From NCBI GenBank assembly GCA_020054675.1, contig JAIHAL010000003.1:124001-188000 (forward strand): 64,000 nt of DNA. The letters are read 5' to 3'. A model generated the notes under the pieces. It was not told where the DNA came from. It worked only from the letters and a program-made list of their open reading frames with translations, and ran no database searches. This document shows positions 7,973-16,453 of this stretch, in pieces. Each line of letters begins with the position of its first letter. Position 1 is the stretch's first letter. The stretch comes from Oscillospiraceae bacterium. Lineage in GTDB: Bacteria > Bacillota > Clostridia > Oscillospirales > Ruminococcaceae. Made by a program: the position numbers and the translations under genes.

Positions 7973-9046
7973 TTACTTTTTGTTATCAAGGATTTTGAAA
8001 ATATCATCAAAGGTATCAATATCAAATGTATTTTTTGCTTGCGCTTCAAGCAAGGGGTTGTCGACTTTGATGACATCCTTTTTAGGGTCTTCAAATCCGG
8101 CGGCGATAACGGTTATCTGCATTTCATCCTGCAGCTCTTCTTTGAAAGATGTGCCGAATATGATTTCAACACCATCCGCGGCAGCTTCGGAAATAAGCTT
8201 TGTCGCAGTGTCAACATCAGAAGAAAGCACGTCCTCGGACATTACTATGTTGATAAGAAGACGTGTAGCACCGGAAATCGAAGTTTCAAGCAGCGGGCTT
8301 GAAATAACAGCGTTTGCGGCCTCTGTCGCCTTGTCTTTTCCAGAGCCGTGGCCGATTGCCATATGCGCATATCCGGCATTTTTCATAATTGAAGAAACGT
8401 CAGCAAAGTCAAGATTGATAAAGCCATCTTCAATTATAAGGTCGGAAATGCTTTTTACGCCGGTTTTAAGTATGTCATCCGCAAGCGCAAAGGATTCGCG
8501 CATGGTAAGGGGCTTGTCCTTGCCTACCAGAAGTCTTTCGTTTGGGATTACTATAAGAGAATCGACGTGTTTTTTAAGTTCCTCGATGCCTTTTTCGGCC
8601 TGAGCCATTTTTTGTTCCCTTTCAAATTTAAAGGGCTTTGTCACAACCGCAACTGTAAGTATATCCATTTCCTTTGCAATTTCCGCAACGACCGGTGCTG
8701 CTCCCGTTCCGGTACCTCCGCCCATTCCTGCGGTAATGAAAACCATGTTTGCGCCTTTTAATGCGGCGGCAATTTCATCGCGGTTTTCCTGTGCCGAGCG
8801 TTCACCGATTTCGGGCTTGTTGCCGGCTCCTCTTCCTTTGGTGAGCTTTGCTCCAATCTGGATTTTGACTGTTGCTTTAGAATTTCTCAGAGCTGCGGCA
8901 TCCGTATTGACTGATATGTACTCAATATTTTTAATTCCGGCGGAAACCATGCAGTTAAGGGCGTTGCCTCCGCCTCCGCCTACGCCTACTACTTTTATAT
9001 TAACCAGTGGATCAAGCACTTCATTGTCTAAAGCAAAACCCGCCAT
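7973..9046 (-). CDS. ftsZ: Cell division protein FtsZ
   Basis: 357-aa tubulin-like GTPase that polymerises into the Z-ring. Nucleotide-binding glycine stretch GVGGGGGN (21-28) and tubulin signature GGGTGTG (109-115) are present, as are the NERLL and synergy-loop regions. Only 38 residues follow the last globular strand (TVIAAGFE), so the linker is very short, and the tail reads TFDDIFKILDNKK rather than the usual D-I-P-x-F-L-[KR] peptide that binds FtsA, SepF or ZipA. It is the last gene of the dcw cluster, with no ftsA before it, and has its own promoter and a structured leader. SD AGGAGG precedes the ATG. Confidence 0.97.
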   Translation of the reverse strand: MAGFALDNEVLDPLVNIKVVGVGGGGGNALNCMVSAGIKNIEYISVNTDAAALRNSKATVKIQIGAKLTKGRGAGNKPEIGERSAQENRDEIAAALKGANMVFITAGMGGGTGTGAAPVVAEIAKEMDILTVAVVTKPFKFEREQKMAQAEKGIEELKKHVDSLIVIPNERLLVGKDKPLTMRESFALADDILKTGVKSISDLIIEDGFINLDFADVSSIMKNAGYAHMAIGHGSGKDKATEAANAVISSPLLETSISGATRLLINIVMSEDVLSSDVDTATKLISEAAADGVEIIFGTSFKEELQDEMQITVIAAGFEDPKKDVIKVDNPLLEAQAKNTFDIDTFDDIFKILDNKK

Positions 9047-9075
9047 ATATATTTCCTCCTAAAATATCTACATCC

Positions 9076-9095
9076 AATGGGCATACCAACCCATT
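9076..9095 (-). promoter_or_regulatory. Hairpin in the ftsZ 5' untranslated region
   Basis: Inverted repeat AATGGG / CCCATT with an 8-nt loop, between the ftsZ promoter and its ribosome binding site. It could influence mRNA stability or be a protein site; no known motif recognised. Confidence 0.4.
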
Positions 9096-9110
9096 AAAAT
9101 ACTTATTATT

Positions 9111-9139
9111 ATATTAGCACACTTTTGAAATAATATCAA
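9111..9139 (-). promoter_or_regulatory. Extended -10 promoter for ftsZ
   Basis: On the minus strand TTGATA (9134-9139), 17-nt spacer ending in TGC, then TAATAT (9111-9116). It would start an ftsZ-only transcript inside the ftsQ-ftsZ gap. Confidence 0.65.
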
Positions 9140-9191
9140 GATAATTTATAAAAAACCAAGATTCTTTTAAACAAAGGATAATATTTCAAAT

Positions 9192-10082
9192 TTAATTTGC
9201 CGCTGTTTCGGTGCTTTTCTTAGTGGTTTCTTCGGATTTTTGAGTGTTGCTTTCCGAAACGGTTGCGGTTTCATAATTTTGAATATATTTTTCCCAATCT
9301 TTTTTGCTTATAAAAGAAGCTTGTCCGTTGCTTAACATAAACAGCGTCCCTTCTTTTGTTTTGCTTATTTTTGAGCTTATCAGCTGGTTTGCGTAATTTA
9401 TTTTATATTCAAGTTCATTTATGCTTCCAAGCTCAATGCTTATCCTGTCCTCATAAGACATTTTGATGTTGTACTTGTCGGATATGTCTATCGTAGTTAC
9501 ATTTTTCATTCCGACGTTGTTTATTTCATTTAATATTTTTTCAAAAAGTCCTTCGTTTTCGCTGTTTTTGGATTTGAGCTTTTCGCCCGGCTCCAAAGTG
9601 TCAGGCTCATAGCCTTTGATTACAGGCAGATTTTCTTTTGGCTCTGAAAGCGTTTCAAGGATTTTTCCCGTTTTGCTTGTCAAAAGGTATCCTTTTTCAT
9701 AGGCTATGTTTGCGTAGGGAACGCTTGGCTCGACACTGATTGTCACTTGACAGGAAAGGGTTTTTGTGATTTTTGCGCTGTCTATGTAAATAAGCTTCTT
9801 TTCAATATTTTCTTCAGCTTTTTTGTAGTCGGTCCTGAAAATATTGTCGCCGATTTTTATGCCGCTTGCGCTTATTATGCTGTTTTTATCGTATTTTGTT
9901 TCGCCGGTCACATTTATGGCGCTGATTTTAAAAAATACGGTAAGGGATAAAATCGTGGCGCATATGCCGACAAATATAAATATCATGAGATAGTAAAGCG
10001 ATAGATTTCTTTTTCGCCGCCTGCGCTTTTTGTTTGCATATGAGGGAGGCGTTTGTGGCGGAGTCCTCACAACGTCACGCAT
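9192..10082 (-). CDS. ftsQ: Cell division protein FtsQ/DivIB
   Basis: 296 aa with a basic cytoplasmic N-terminus (KKRRRRKRN), one membrane segment (about residues 29-52), then a POTRA domain starting at INVTGETKYDKNSIISASG, the usual place for FtsQ-type POTRA, and a beta domain. The C-terminal tail is Ser/Thr/Glu-rich. FtsQ/DivIB links FtsL and DivIC/FtsB to the septal wall synthases. AAAGGAG is just before the ATG. It follows murA with a gap containing a strong hairpin and precedes ftsZ; ftsA, often found between the last two, is absent. Confidence 0.9.
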   Translation of the reverse strand: MRDVVRTPPQTPPSYANKKRRRRKRNLSLYYLMIFIFVGICATILSLTVFFKISAINVTGETKYDKNSIISASGIKIGDNIFRTDYKKAEENIEKKLIYIDSAKITKTLSCQVTISVEPSVPYANIAYEKGYLLTSKTGKILETLSEPKENLPVIKGYEPDTLEPGEKLKSKNSENEGLFEKILNEINNVGMKNVTTIDISDKYNIKMSYEDRISIELGSINELEYKINYANQLISSKISKTKEGTLFMLSNGQASFISKKDWEKYIQNYETATVSESNTQKSEETTKKSTETAAN

Positions 10083-10111
10083 TTTATTCTCCTTTCCGTA
10101 AATGGTTTTCC

Positions 10112-10138
10112 CGGGCAGAAAGCCAAGGTTTCTGCCCG
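10112..10138. other. Strong hairpin in the murA-ftsQ gap
   Basis: Perfect 10-bp inverted repeat CGGGCAGAAA / TTTCTGCCCG with a 7-nt loop. In the direction of the operon (minus) no U-tract follows, so it is not an ordinary terminator for murA. On the plus strand it is followed by TTTTATTTT and could stop antisense transcription. It could also act as an RNA processing or stability element. Confidence 0.6.
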
Positions 10139-10140
10139 TT

Positions 10141-11394
10141 TTATTTTCGTTCTATTTTTGCACCGGTGAAGGAGAGGACCTTTTCAATGCTTTCGTATCC
10201 TCTGTCTATGTGCTTTATATTTGTGACTTCAGTTTTGCCTTCGGCGGCAAGGCCTGCTATTACAAGAGCAGCTCCGCCTCTTAAATCGGTGGCGCATACC
10301 GTCGTGCCGTAAAGCTTATTAACGCCTTGTATTATGGCTACCTTGCCTTCGGTTTTTATATCGGCACCCATCTTTAAAAGCTCGCCGACATGTTTATAGC
10401 GGTTTTCAAAGATATTTTCAACTATAATGCTTGTTCCCTTTGCTTTGCAAAGAACTGCCGAAACTATTGCCTGAGCATCAGTCGGGAATGCGGGGTAGGG
10501 CATTGTTCTTATTATTTTTACGGGTTTTAGCCTTTTAGGGGCATTTATATAGATATTATCCGCATATGAATATAAATGGCAGCCCATTTCCTCCAAAACG
10601 GGGATAACGGCATCAATATGCTCCGGACAAACTTTTGCAAGATTTATTTCCCCGCCTGTGATTGCCCCTGCACAAAGATAGGTTATGGCGGCAATTCTGT
10701 CCGGCATGACTTCGTATTGGCATCCGTGCAGGAAATCCACGCCTTCTATGGTAATTGTGCTCTCTCCGGCTCCATAAATTTTTGCGCCGCAGAGGTTTAA
10801 ATATTTTGCAAGGTCTGTGATTTCCGGTTCTCTTGCGGCATTTTTTATTTCTGTCTGGCCTTTTGCAAGCACGGCGGCAAGCATGATGTTTTCGGTTGCG
10901 CCTACGGAAGGGAACGGCAGATTTATTTTTGCGCCGGAAAGTTCTTTTTCAACACGGCAGTCAAGCATGCCGTACTCTTCTTTTATTGTAACACCCATTT
11001 TTCTCAGTGCCGAAAGATGTATGTCAATGGGACGAGGGCCAAGCTCGCATCCTCCCGGAAAAGAGAGCCTGCATTCTCCAAGCCTGCCGAGAATTGCCCC
11101 AAGGAAAATTATGGACGAACGCATTTCGCGCATAAGGTCGTCTGGAACCTCAAAATTGACAAGATTTGACGTATCGGCGGAAACGGTATTCCCGTCGATT
11201 TTGCATTTGCAGCCTAAGTACGAAAGAATTCTGCATGCGGCGTAAATGTCTGTAAGGAGAGGACAGTTTGTAAATGTCGTTTCGCCCTGTCCCAAAATAG
11301 CCGCAGCCAAGAGGGGAAGGGCACTGTTTTTTGCTCCCTGTATCTGAATTTCGCCGCAAAGACGCCTTCCGCCCTCTATGACCAACGATTGCAT
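10141..11394 (-). CDS. murA: UDP-N-acetylglucosamine 1-carboxyvinyltransferase
   Basis: 417-aa EPSP-synthase-fold enzyme that transfers enolpyruvate from PEP to UDP-GlcNAc, the first committed step of peptidoglycan synthesis. The catalytic Cys is in FPGGCELGPRPIDIH (Cys116), so the fosfomycin-sensitive form is expected. The N-terminal KNSALPLLAA motif carries the conserved Lys-Asn pair. The gene lies late in the dcw cluster between murG and ftsQ, as in many Clostridia. Firmicutes often carry two murA paralogues; which one this corresponds to cannot be judged here. Confidence 0.96.
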   Translation of the reverse strand: MQSLVIEGGRRLCGEIQIQGAKNSALPLLAAAILGQGETTFTNCPLLTDIYAACRILSYLGCKCKIDGNTVSADTSNLVNFEVPDDLMREMRSSIIFLGAILGRLGECRLSFPGGCELGPRPIDIHLSALRKMGVTIKEEYGMLDCRVEKELSGAKINLPFPSVGATENIMLAAVLAKGQTEIKNAAREPEITDLAKYLNLCGAKIYGAGESTITIEGVDFLHGCQYEVMPDRIAAITYLCAGAITGGEINLAKVCPEHIDAVIPVLEEMGCHLYSYADNIYINAPKRLKPVKIIRTMPYPAFPTDAQAIVSAVLCKAKGTSIIVENIFENRYKHVGELLKMGADIKTEGKVAIIQGVNKLYGTTVCATDLRGGAALVIAGLAAEGKTEVTNIKHIDRGYESIEKVLSFTGAKIERK

Positions 11395-11463
11395 AACTGC
11401 ACCCCCAAAAAACGCATTTTGATTTATTTTATGCGTGATTTGGAGAATGGTGATTGACCGACT

Positions 11464-11640
11464 TTACTTGCTTTTAATTTTTTGCGCCATTTTTAAAGCA
11501 ATAAATGAGATAAAAAGCACCAAAATGCTTATTCCGGCACAAAGTACGGAAATTTTGCTGGGCTTTGCAGCGGCAATTATAAAAACGGAAAGGGCCGCCG
11601 GACAGGCCAGCAGAAAAATGAAATTCAAGACCGTTTTCAT
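11464..11640 (-). CDS. Small membrane protein ORF between murG and murA (58 aa)
   Basis: I found this by reading the 246-nt gap between murG and murA. The ORF starts MKTVLNFIFLLACPAALSVF and ends KMAQKIKSK; it has two hydrophobic stretches (about residues 5-24 and 31-50) and a basic C-terminus, typical of a small two-helix membrane protein. The ATG lies one base after the murG stop (TGA-T-ATG) and AAGGAAAC sits about 10 nt upstream, at the end of murG, so translational coupling is plausible. It matches no family I recognise. Its place among lipid II and division genes suggests an envelope role, but this is only context. Confidence 0.55.
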   Translation of the reverse strand: MKTVLNFIFLLACPAALSVFIIAAAKPSKISVLCAGISILVLFISFIALKMAQKIKSK

Positions 11641-11641
11641 A

Positions 11642-12775
11642 TCATTTTGTTTCCTTTTTTATAAACTTTTCTATTATGGCATAAATTCTTTCGGGAGTAT
11701 CTCTTATTGCAAGCTTTGCCGCGTTTTCGGAAAGCTTTTGAAGCTTTTCCCTGTTTTCGTAAAGCTCATTTACTTTTTGGATTAAAAGCTCCGATGTCAA
11801 ATCCTTCTGCTCAATTACGATTGCTGCGCCGGCATTTGCAAGCACCATTGCGTTGTGGTATTGATGGTTTCCGGCAACGATAGGAGAGGGGATAAGTATT
11901 GAGCCGCGCCCCATTGTTTGCAGCTCTGAAAGCGTGTTTGCGCCGCTCCGGCATATAACAAGGTCCGCCGCCGCCATGCAGGTATCCATGTTGTCAATGT
12001 ATTCGCTTATCCTGAGCCGCGGATTTTTTGACGGGTCAATCCCTTTTGCTTTGAGGGCCGGCAGGAAAGTATCCCGCCCCATTCCACCGTATCCATGGAT
12101 GTGGTTTATGTTTTTTTTGCCGCTGTGCCAAGCAATCAAATCCACGGCGGTTTCATTTATCATTCCTGCGCCAAGACTTCCGCCAAAGGAAAGTATGCAC
12201 ATGCTGTCGTCAAAGCCAAGCTCGCGCCTTGCTTCTTTTTTTGACTTTTCCATAATGCCTTTCCTTACGGGAAGTCCGGTTACGGTGTATTTTACGCTTT
12301 TGTCAAGAAATTTTGCGGCGTATTCGCTGGTGAGCATAACCATGTCCACATGCTTTGAAAGGAGCTTTGTAGTCATTCCCGGAAAAGCGTCCGGCTCCAA
12401 AATAATGGTGGGAATCCCCATCTGTGCCGCTTTAAGCATTATCGGGCCGCTTACATATCCGCCTGTGCCTATGGCTATGTCCGGAGAAAAATCCCTTATG
12501 ATTTGCTTTGCGCGCCTGCCTGCGGAAAGCAGATAGGCTGCCGCTTTGAAATTTCTGCCTATATTTTCAAGCGTAAGCGTTCTTTGAAAACCTGCAACCT
12601 TTATCGGGGCAAATTTATATTCGGTTTTGGCAATAAGCTTTGCTTCAAGTCCGTTTGGAGTTCCCGCAAATAGAAATTCCGCGTCAGGATGGCGTGCCTT
12701 GATTATTTCCGCTATTGCAAGCGCGGGATTTAAATGCCCGGCGGTTCCTCCGCCGGCAAGGAGCACTTTAAGCAT
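11642..12775 (-). CDS. murG: UDP-GlcNAc:undecaprenyl-pyrophosphoryl-MurNAc-pentapeptide GlcNAc transferase
   Basis: GT-B glycosyltransferase that converts lipid I to lipid II on the inner membrane face. The N-terminal GGGTAGHLNPALA loop, IGTGGYVSGP, GGSLGA and the CRSGANTLSEL motif are diagnostic. The frame is open to a TTG at 12796, but the ATG at 12775 has GGGAGG 5 nt upstream and gives the family start MLKVLLAGGGTAGH, so I set it there (377 aa). It starts 10 nt after the ftsW stop, so the two are likely co-translated. Confidence 0.95.
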   Translation of the reverse strand: MLKVLLAGGGTAGHLNPALAIAEIIKARHPDAEFLFAGTPNGLEAKLIAKTEYKFAPIKVAGFQRTLTLENIGRNFKAAAYLLSAGRRAKQIIRDFSPDIAIGTGGYVSGPIMLKAAQMGIPTIILEPDAFPGMTTKLLSKHVDMVMLTSEYAAKFLDKSVKYTVTGLPVRKGIMEKSKKEARRELGFDDSMCILSFGGSLGAGMINETAVDLIAWHSGKKNINHIHGYGGMGRDTFLPALKAKGIDPSKNPRLRISEYIDNMDTCMAAADLVICRSGANTLSELQTMGRGSILIPSPIVAGNHQYHNAMVLANAGAAIVIEQKDLTSELLIQKVNELYENREKLQKLSENAAKLAIRDTPERIYAIIEKFIKKETK

Positions 12776-12785
12776 ATTTTCCTCC

Positions 12786-14021
12786 CTATGTTTCAAGCAA
12801 AGATTGTCGTGAGATGTTTAGAATTATTCCCATTTCCACAAGCTGCATGGTGAGCGCCGTTCCGCCGTAGCTGAAAAACGGAAGTGAAATTCCCGTATTA
12901 GGGATTGTGTTTGTCACAACGGCAATGTTTAAAAGGGCTTGAAGTCCTATCTGAACGGTAAGCCCCACCGCAAGCATCATTCCGAATTTATCCGGAGCCT
13001 TTGAGGCAATATAAAAGCCTCTGAATATAAATGCCATGAAAAGCAAAATTACAAGCATTGCCCCTATAAATCCAAGCTCTTCACAGACTATTGCAAAGAC
13101 AAAGTCGTTTTCCGATTCGGGAAGATAGAGATATTTTTGCCTTGAATTTCCGAGCCCAAGTCCAAAAAGTCCGCCGGAGCCTATGGCTATAAGCGATTGC
13201 TGGGTTTGCCATGTGTTGCCCGTCGTATCGGAAAAAGGGTCCCGCCAAGACTGTATCCTTGACATTACGTGGCTAAGCTTTCCGCTTGTAACGAGATAAA
13301 AGACAAGTCCTGCAAGCCCTCCGACACTAACAATGCTTATTAAGCCAAAATGTCTAAGACTTGCTCCGCCGACAAAAATCATTATAAGTCCTATTGCGCA
13401 GATGATTACGGTACCGGAAATATGCGGTTCTGCTATCATAAGTCCGGCAACGACTGCCAATACGCCTGCAAACGGCAAAATCCCGTACTTAAATGTTTTC
13501 ATCCGCGGATAGTTTACGGAAATCATGTATGCAAAAAGCACAATTATGGCAAGCTTCATTATCTCAGACGGCTGGAAGTGGAATGAGCCAATGTAAATCC
13601 ATCTTTTAAATTTTCCTCCGCCCGGCATTATAAGCACAAGAACGAGCAGCATCAGCGCTCCGAGGAAAAAACCATAAGCAATCCACGTTTTTCTTAAAAG
13701 GTGGTAGTCAATTTTAGAAACAATCAGCATTCCCGCAAGGCCGATGCAGGCAAAAACCATTTGCCTCTTTACATAATAAAGCCCGTCGTTGCCCTCATGT
13801 ATGGCTATTGCATAGCTTGCCGAGAACATCATTACAATGCCCATTACAAGAAGTATCATTACAATAATGAAAAAAGGCAAATCCATTGGCCCGGCAAGGA
13901 TTTTTTCCTTGTATCCTTTTGAGGGCTGATATACTTCCGGCTCTTTGCGTTTTTGTTTTTTTGCTCCCGCACCGGAGCTTGCAGCTCCGGCAGATGCGTT
14001 TGCAGTTTGTCTTTTTGGCAT
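12786..14021 (-). CDS. ftsW: SEDS-family peptidoglycan glycosyltransferase FtsW
   Basis: 411-aa protein with a 45-residue basic, Ala/Lys-rich cytoplasmic N-terminus and about ten membrane segments. SEDS signatures include MMFSASYA, KRWIYIGSFHFQPSEIMKLA and the C-terminal PNTGISLPFFSYGG. FtsW polymerises lipid II at the septum with the class B PBP encoded upstream in this cluster. The ATG at 14021 is preceded by GGAGGTGGAG; an in-frame start 60 nt upstream would overlap mraY and has no such site. RodA is the alternative SEDS call, but the dcw position favours FtsW. Confidence 0.93.
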   Translation of the reverse strand: MPKRQTANASAGAASSGAGAKKQKRKEPEVYQPSKGYKEKILAGPMDLPFFIIVMILLVMGIVMMFSASYAIAIHEGNDGLYYVKRQMVFACIGLAGMLIVSKIDYHLLRKTWIAYGFFLGALMLLVLVLIMPGGGKFKRWIYIGSFHFQPSEIMKLAIIVLFAYMISVNYPRMKTFKYGILPFAGVLAVVAGLMIAEPHISGTVIICAIGLIMIFVGGASLRHFGLISIVSVGGLAGLVFYLVTSGKLSHVMSRIQSWRDPFSDTTGNTWQTQQSLIAIGSGGLFGLGLGNSRQKYLYLPESENDFVFAIVCEELGFIGAMLVILLFMAFIFRGFYIASKAPDKFGMMLAVGLTVQIGLQALLNIAVVTNTIPNTGISLPFFSYGGTALTMQLVEMGIILNISRQSLLET

Positions 14022-14040
14022 TGCTCCACCTCCGGTCAGA

Positions 14041-15066
14041 CTATCCGACGGAAATGACTCCGCCGCTTGAAACGGCCGCAACCGCTATTATTCCGGCAAC
14101 AAGAGTTATTGCCGAAAATACTATTACGATTTTATATTCGCTCCATTTGCACATCTCAAAATGATGATGGATGGGTGACATTTTAAAAATCCTTTTTCCG
14201 GTTGTTTTAAAGCTGATTACCTGCAAAACAACTGAAAGGGCCTCTATAACAAAAATTATTCCAACCAATACGAGAACAAGATGCTGCCTTGATGCCATTC
14301 CTATGGAAACAAATGCCCCTCCGAGGAACATCGAACCGGTATCTCCCATAAAAACCTTTGCCGGATGCAAATTCCAGACCAAAAATCCCACACATCCGCC
14401 GGCAAGCGCCATTGAAAATACCGATTGTTCATATTCGCCGAGAGAAACGCAGACCATCAGCATTGAAAGCGCCGCAATTGCCGTAACCGAGCCGCAAAGG
14501 CCGTCAACGCCGTCGGTAAGGTTTACCGCATTGACAAGGAAAGTCATAAACAGGAGCATCAGCGGATAATAAAACAATCCGAAGTCAACATTGCCAAAAA
14601 ACGGGAAGTAAATGGTGGTGCTTGTATCCCCCGAATAATAAAGCGCCAACAGGTAAAGCGAACCGAAAAAGAATTGCAATATAAGCTTTTGCTTTGAACG
14701 AAGTCCCAAATTGCGCTTTTTAATTGCCTTTATATAGTCGTCTATAAAGCCTATTAAGGAGCAGGAGAGGGCAAAAAGCACTCCATAGAGCAATTTTTGC
14801 GATTTTGAAAAATCAGGAAGCTCAATGGTTTTTGAAAAGGACTTTAAAAGGCAAAATCCTATAAGCGTTCCGATTAAAGTTCCCAAAATGAACATGAATC
14901 CGCCCATTATGGGGGTGCCCTCTTTGGACTTGTGCCATGCGGGGCCTATTTCAAGTATAGTTTGCCCAAAATGGAGCTTTTTTAAATAGGGTATCAGAAA
15001 AAATCCCGCAATCGCAGAAATAAGAAATGAGATAAGGGCAACGATAATATTTATCCAGAAAGGCAT
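14041..15066 (-). CDS. mraY: Phospho-N-acetylmuramoyl-pentapeptide transferase
   Basis: 341-aa polytopic enzyme that makes lipid I from UDP-MurNAc-pentapeptide and undecaprenyl phosphate. Typical motifs are [16 protein letters not shown] near the N-terminus, the acidic [24 protein letters not shown] and the His-rich SPIHHHFE. About ten membrane segments. It starts one base after the murF stop, so translation is probably coupled. In many Firmicutes murD follows mraY; here ftsW follows directly. Confidence 0.96.
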   Translation of the reverse strand: MPFWINIIVALISFLISAIAGFFLIPYLKKLHFGQTILEIGPAWHKSKEGTPIMGGFMFILGTLIGTLIGFCLLKSFSKTIELPDFSKSQKLLYGVLFALSCSLIGFIDDYIKAIKKRNLGLRSKQKLILQFFFGSLYLLALYYSGDTSTTIYFPFFGNVDFGLFYYPLMLLFMTFLVNAVNLTDGVDGLCGSVTAIAALSMLMVCVSLGEYEQSVFSMALAGGCVGFLVWNLHPAKVFMGDTGSMFLGGAFVSIGMASRQHLVLVLVGIIFVIEALSVVLQVISFKTTGKRIFKMSPIHHHFEMCKWSEYKIVIVFSAITLVAGIIAVAAVSSGGVISVG

Positions 15067-15067
15067 T

Positions 15068-16438
15068 TTAAAAACTCTCCTGTCCGTAAAGTTCGTTTAT
15101 CACTTCTTCAAGCTTCATGCCTCTGCTGCCTTTAAAGAGTACAATGTCCCCCGGCTTTAATGAGGCTTTAAGATACTCAATCAGCATCCCTTTGTCGGTT
15201 GTGCTTCCTGAATGAAGCCCAAGCTCATCAGCTCTTGCGGCAATGTATTTTGCATTTTCGCCATAGCAGATAAGCTTTTCGACTCCGGCCTCGACTGCCA
15301 TTTCTCCGACTTTTGCGTGAAGCATTGGAGCCATATCCCCAAGCTCAAGCATATCCGCAAGCACGGCAACCCGCCTGCCGCCGTTTTCCGGAGTCAGCTT
15401 TGAAAGCACTGAAAGGGAAGCCTTCATAGAATCCGGAGAGGCATTGTAGCAGTCTATTATAAGTGTTTGCTGTCCTCTTTTTTCAATTTTTTGCCTCATG
15501 CCGATAGGCGAGTATTCCGAAAGCTTTTTGATGATTTCTTCCGGCTCCGCTCCGCAGACCACTCCCGCGGCAAACGCCGCAAGAGCATTGAGGATGTTGT
15601 GTTTTCCGATGCAGTTTAAAACAGCGGGATAGGCCCTGCCTTTGTAGATTATATCAAATGAAGAAGTTTCGCTGAAATTTATATTTTCCGCTCTGACTTC
15701 GGAATGCTTGTTTTCAATGCCAAAGGTTATGGTTTCCCTGTCAAGCGTCAGGGCGGAGAGCATGTCGTCGTCGGCATTGATTATAAGCGGTGCGGAAGGA
15801 TTCATTCCGTCAAGGATTTCAAGCTTTGCCTTTAAAATGCCTTCCCTTGAACCAAGGTTTTCAATGTGCGAAAAGCCTATGTTTGTGATTATTCCGGCGG
15901 TTGGCTGCGCGGCGGAGGAAAGGCGGTGGATTTCTCCAAAATGCGACATGCCCATTTCAAGCACAGCCGCTCCATATGATGAATCCAGCTTGAAAAGATT
16001 TTGTGGAAGTCCTATTTCGTTGTTTAAATTTCCTTCTGTTTTAAGAGTTTTGTATTTTGAGGAGAGCGCCAAATAAACCATTTCTTTTGTGGTAGTTTTG
16101 CCGACGCTCCCCGTCACTCCTACAAGGTGGAGCTTGAATTTAAGCCTGTAAGCCCTTGCAAGGTCAAGCAGCGCCTTTCTTGTGCTTGAAACTGAAATGC
16201 AGGGGAATTTCCCGATTTGCGCTTCGGTTATAGCGGCAACGGCTCCTTTTTCAATGGCGTCTTTGACAAAATCATGCCCGTCAAACTTTTCGCCTTTAAT
16301 TGCTATAAAAATGCAGCCTGGTTCGATTTTTCTCGTATCGGTGCAAACAGCACAGATTTCCTTTTCAAAAATCGCCTTGCCATCGGTCATTTTTCCGCTG
16401 ACTGCCTTTATAATTTCCTCAATAGTCATACATTCCAT
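15068..16438 (-). CDS. murF: UDP-MurNAc-tripeptide:D-Ala-D-Ala ligase
   Basis: 456-aa Mur ligase that adds D-Ala-D-Ala to complete the cytoplasmic pentapeptide precursor. ATP loop [24 protein letters not shown], and the central NALAA and [12 protein letters not shown] motifs are characteristic of MurF rather than MurE. ATG at 16438 has GGATGG 8 nt upstream; a second ATG three codons on (MTIEEI) is an alternative. Lies between murE (16-nt gap) and mraY. Confidence 0.95.
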   Translation of the reverse strand: MECMTIEEIIKAVSGKMTDGKAIFEKEICAVCTDTRKIEPGCIFIAIKGEKFDGHDFVKDAIEKGAVAAITEAQIGKFPCISVSSTRKALLDLARAYRLKFKLHLVGVTGSVGKTTTKEMVYLALSSKYKTLKTEGNLNNEIGLPQNLFKLDSSYGAAVLEMGMSHFGEIHRLSSAAQPTAGIITNIGFSHIENLGSREGILKAKLEILDGMNPSAPLIINADDDMLSALTLDRETITFGIENKHSEVRAENINFSETSSFDIIYKGRAYPAVLNCIGKHNILNALAAFAAGVVCGAEPEEIIKKLSEYSPIGMRQKIEKRGQQTLIIDCYNASPDSMKASLSVLSKLTPENGGRRVAVLADMLELGDMAPMLHAKVGEMAVEAGVEKLICYGENAKYIAARADELGLHSGSTTDKGMLIEYLKASLKPGDIVLFKGSRGMKLEEVINELYGQESF

Positions 16439-16453
16439 AAAAAACCATCCAAA

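Noticed and set aside
7980-8603. 207-codon open frame on the plus strand
   Set aside because: Antisense to ftsZ; no ribosome binding site and Ser/Ile-rich composition typical of a shadow frame.
11934-12536. 200-codon open frame on the plus strand
   Set aside because: Antisense to murG; no start signals or recognisable domains.
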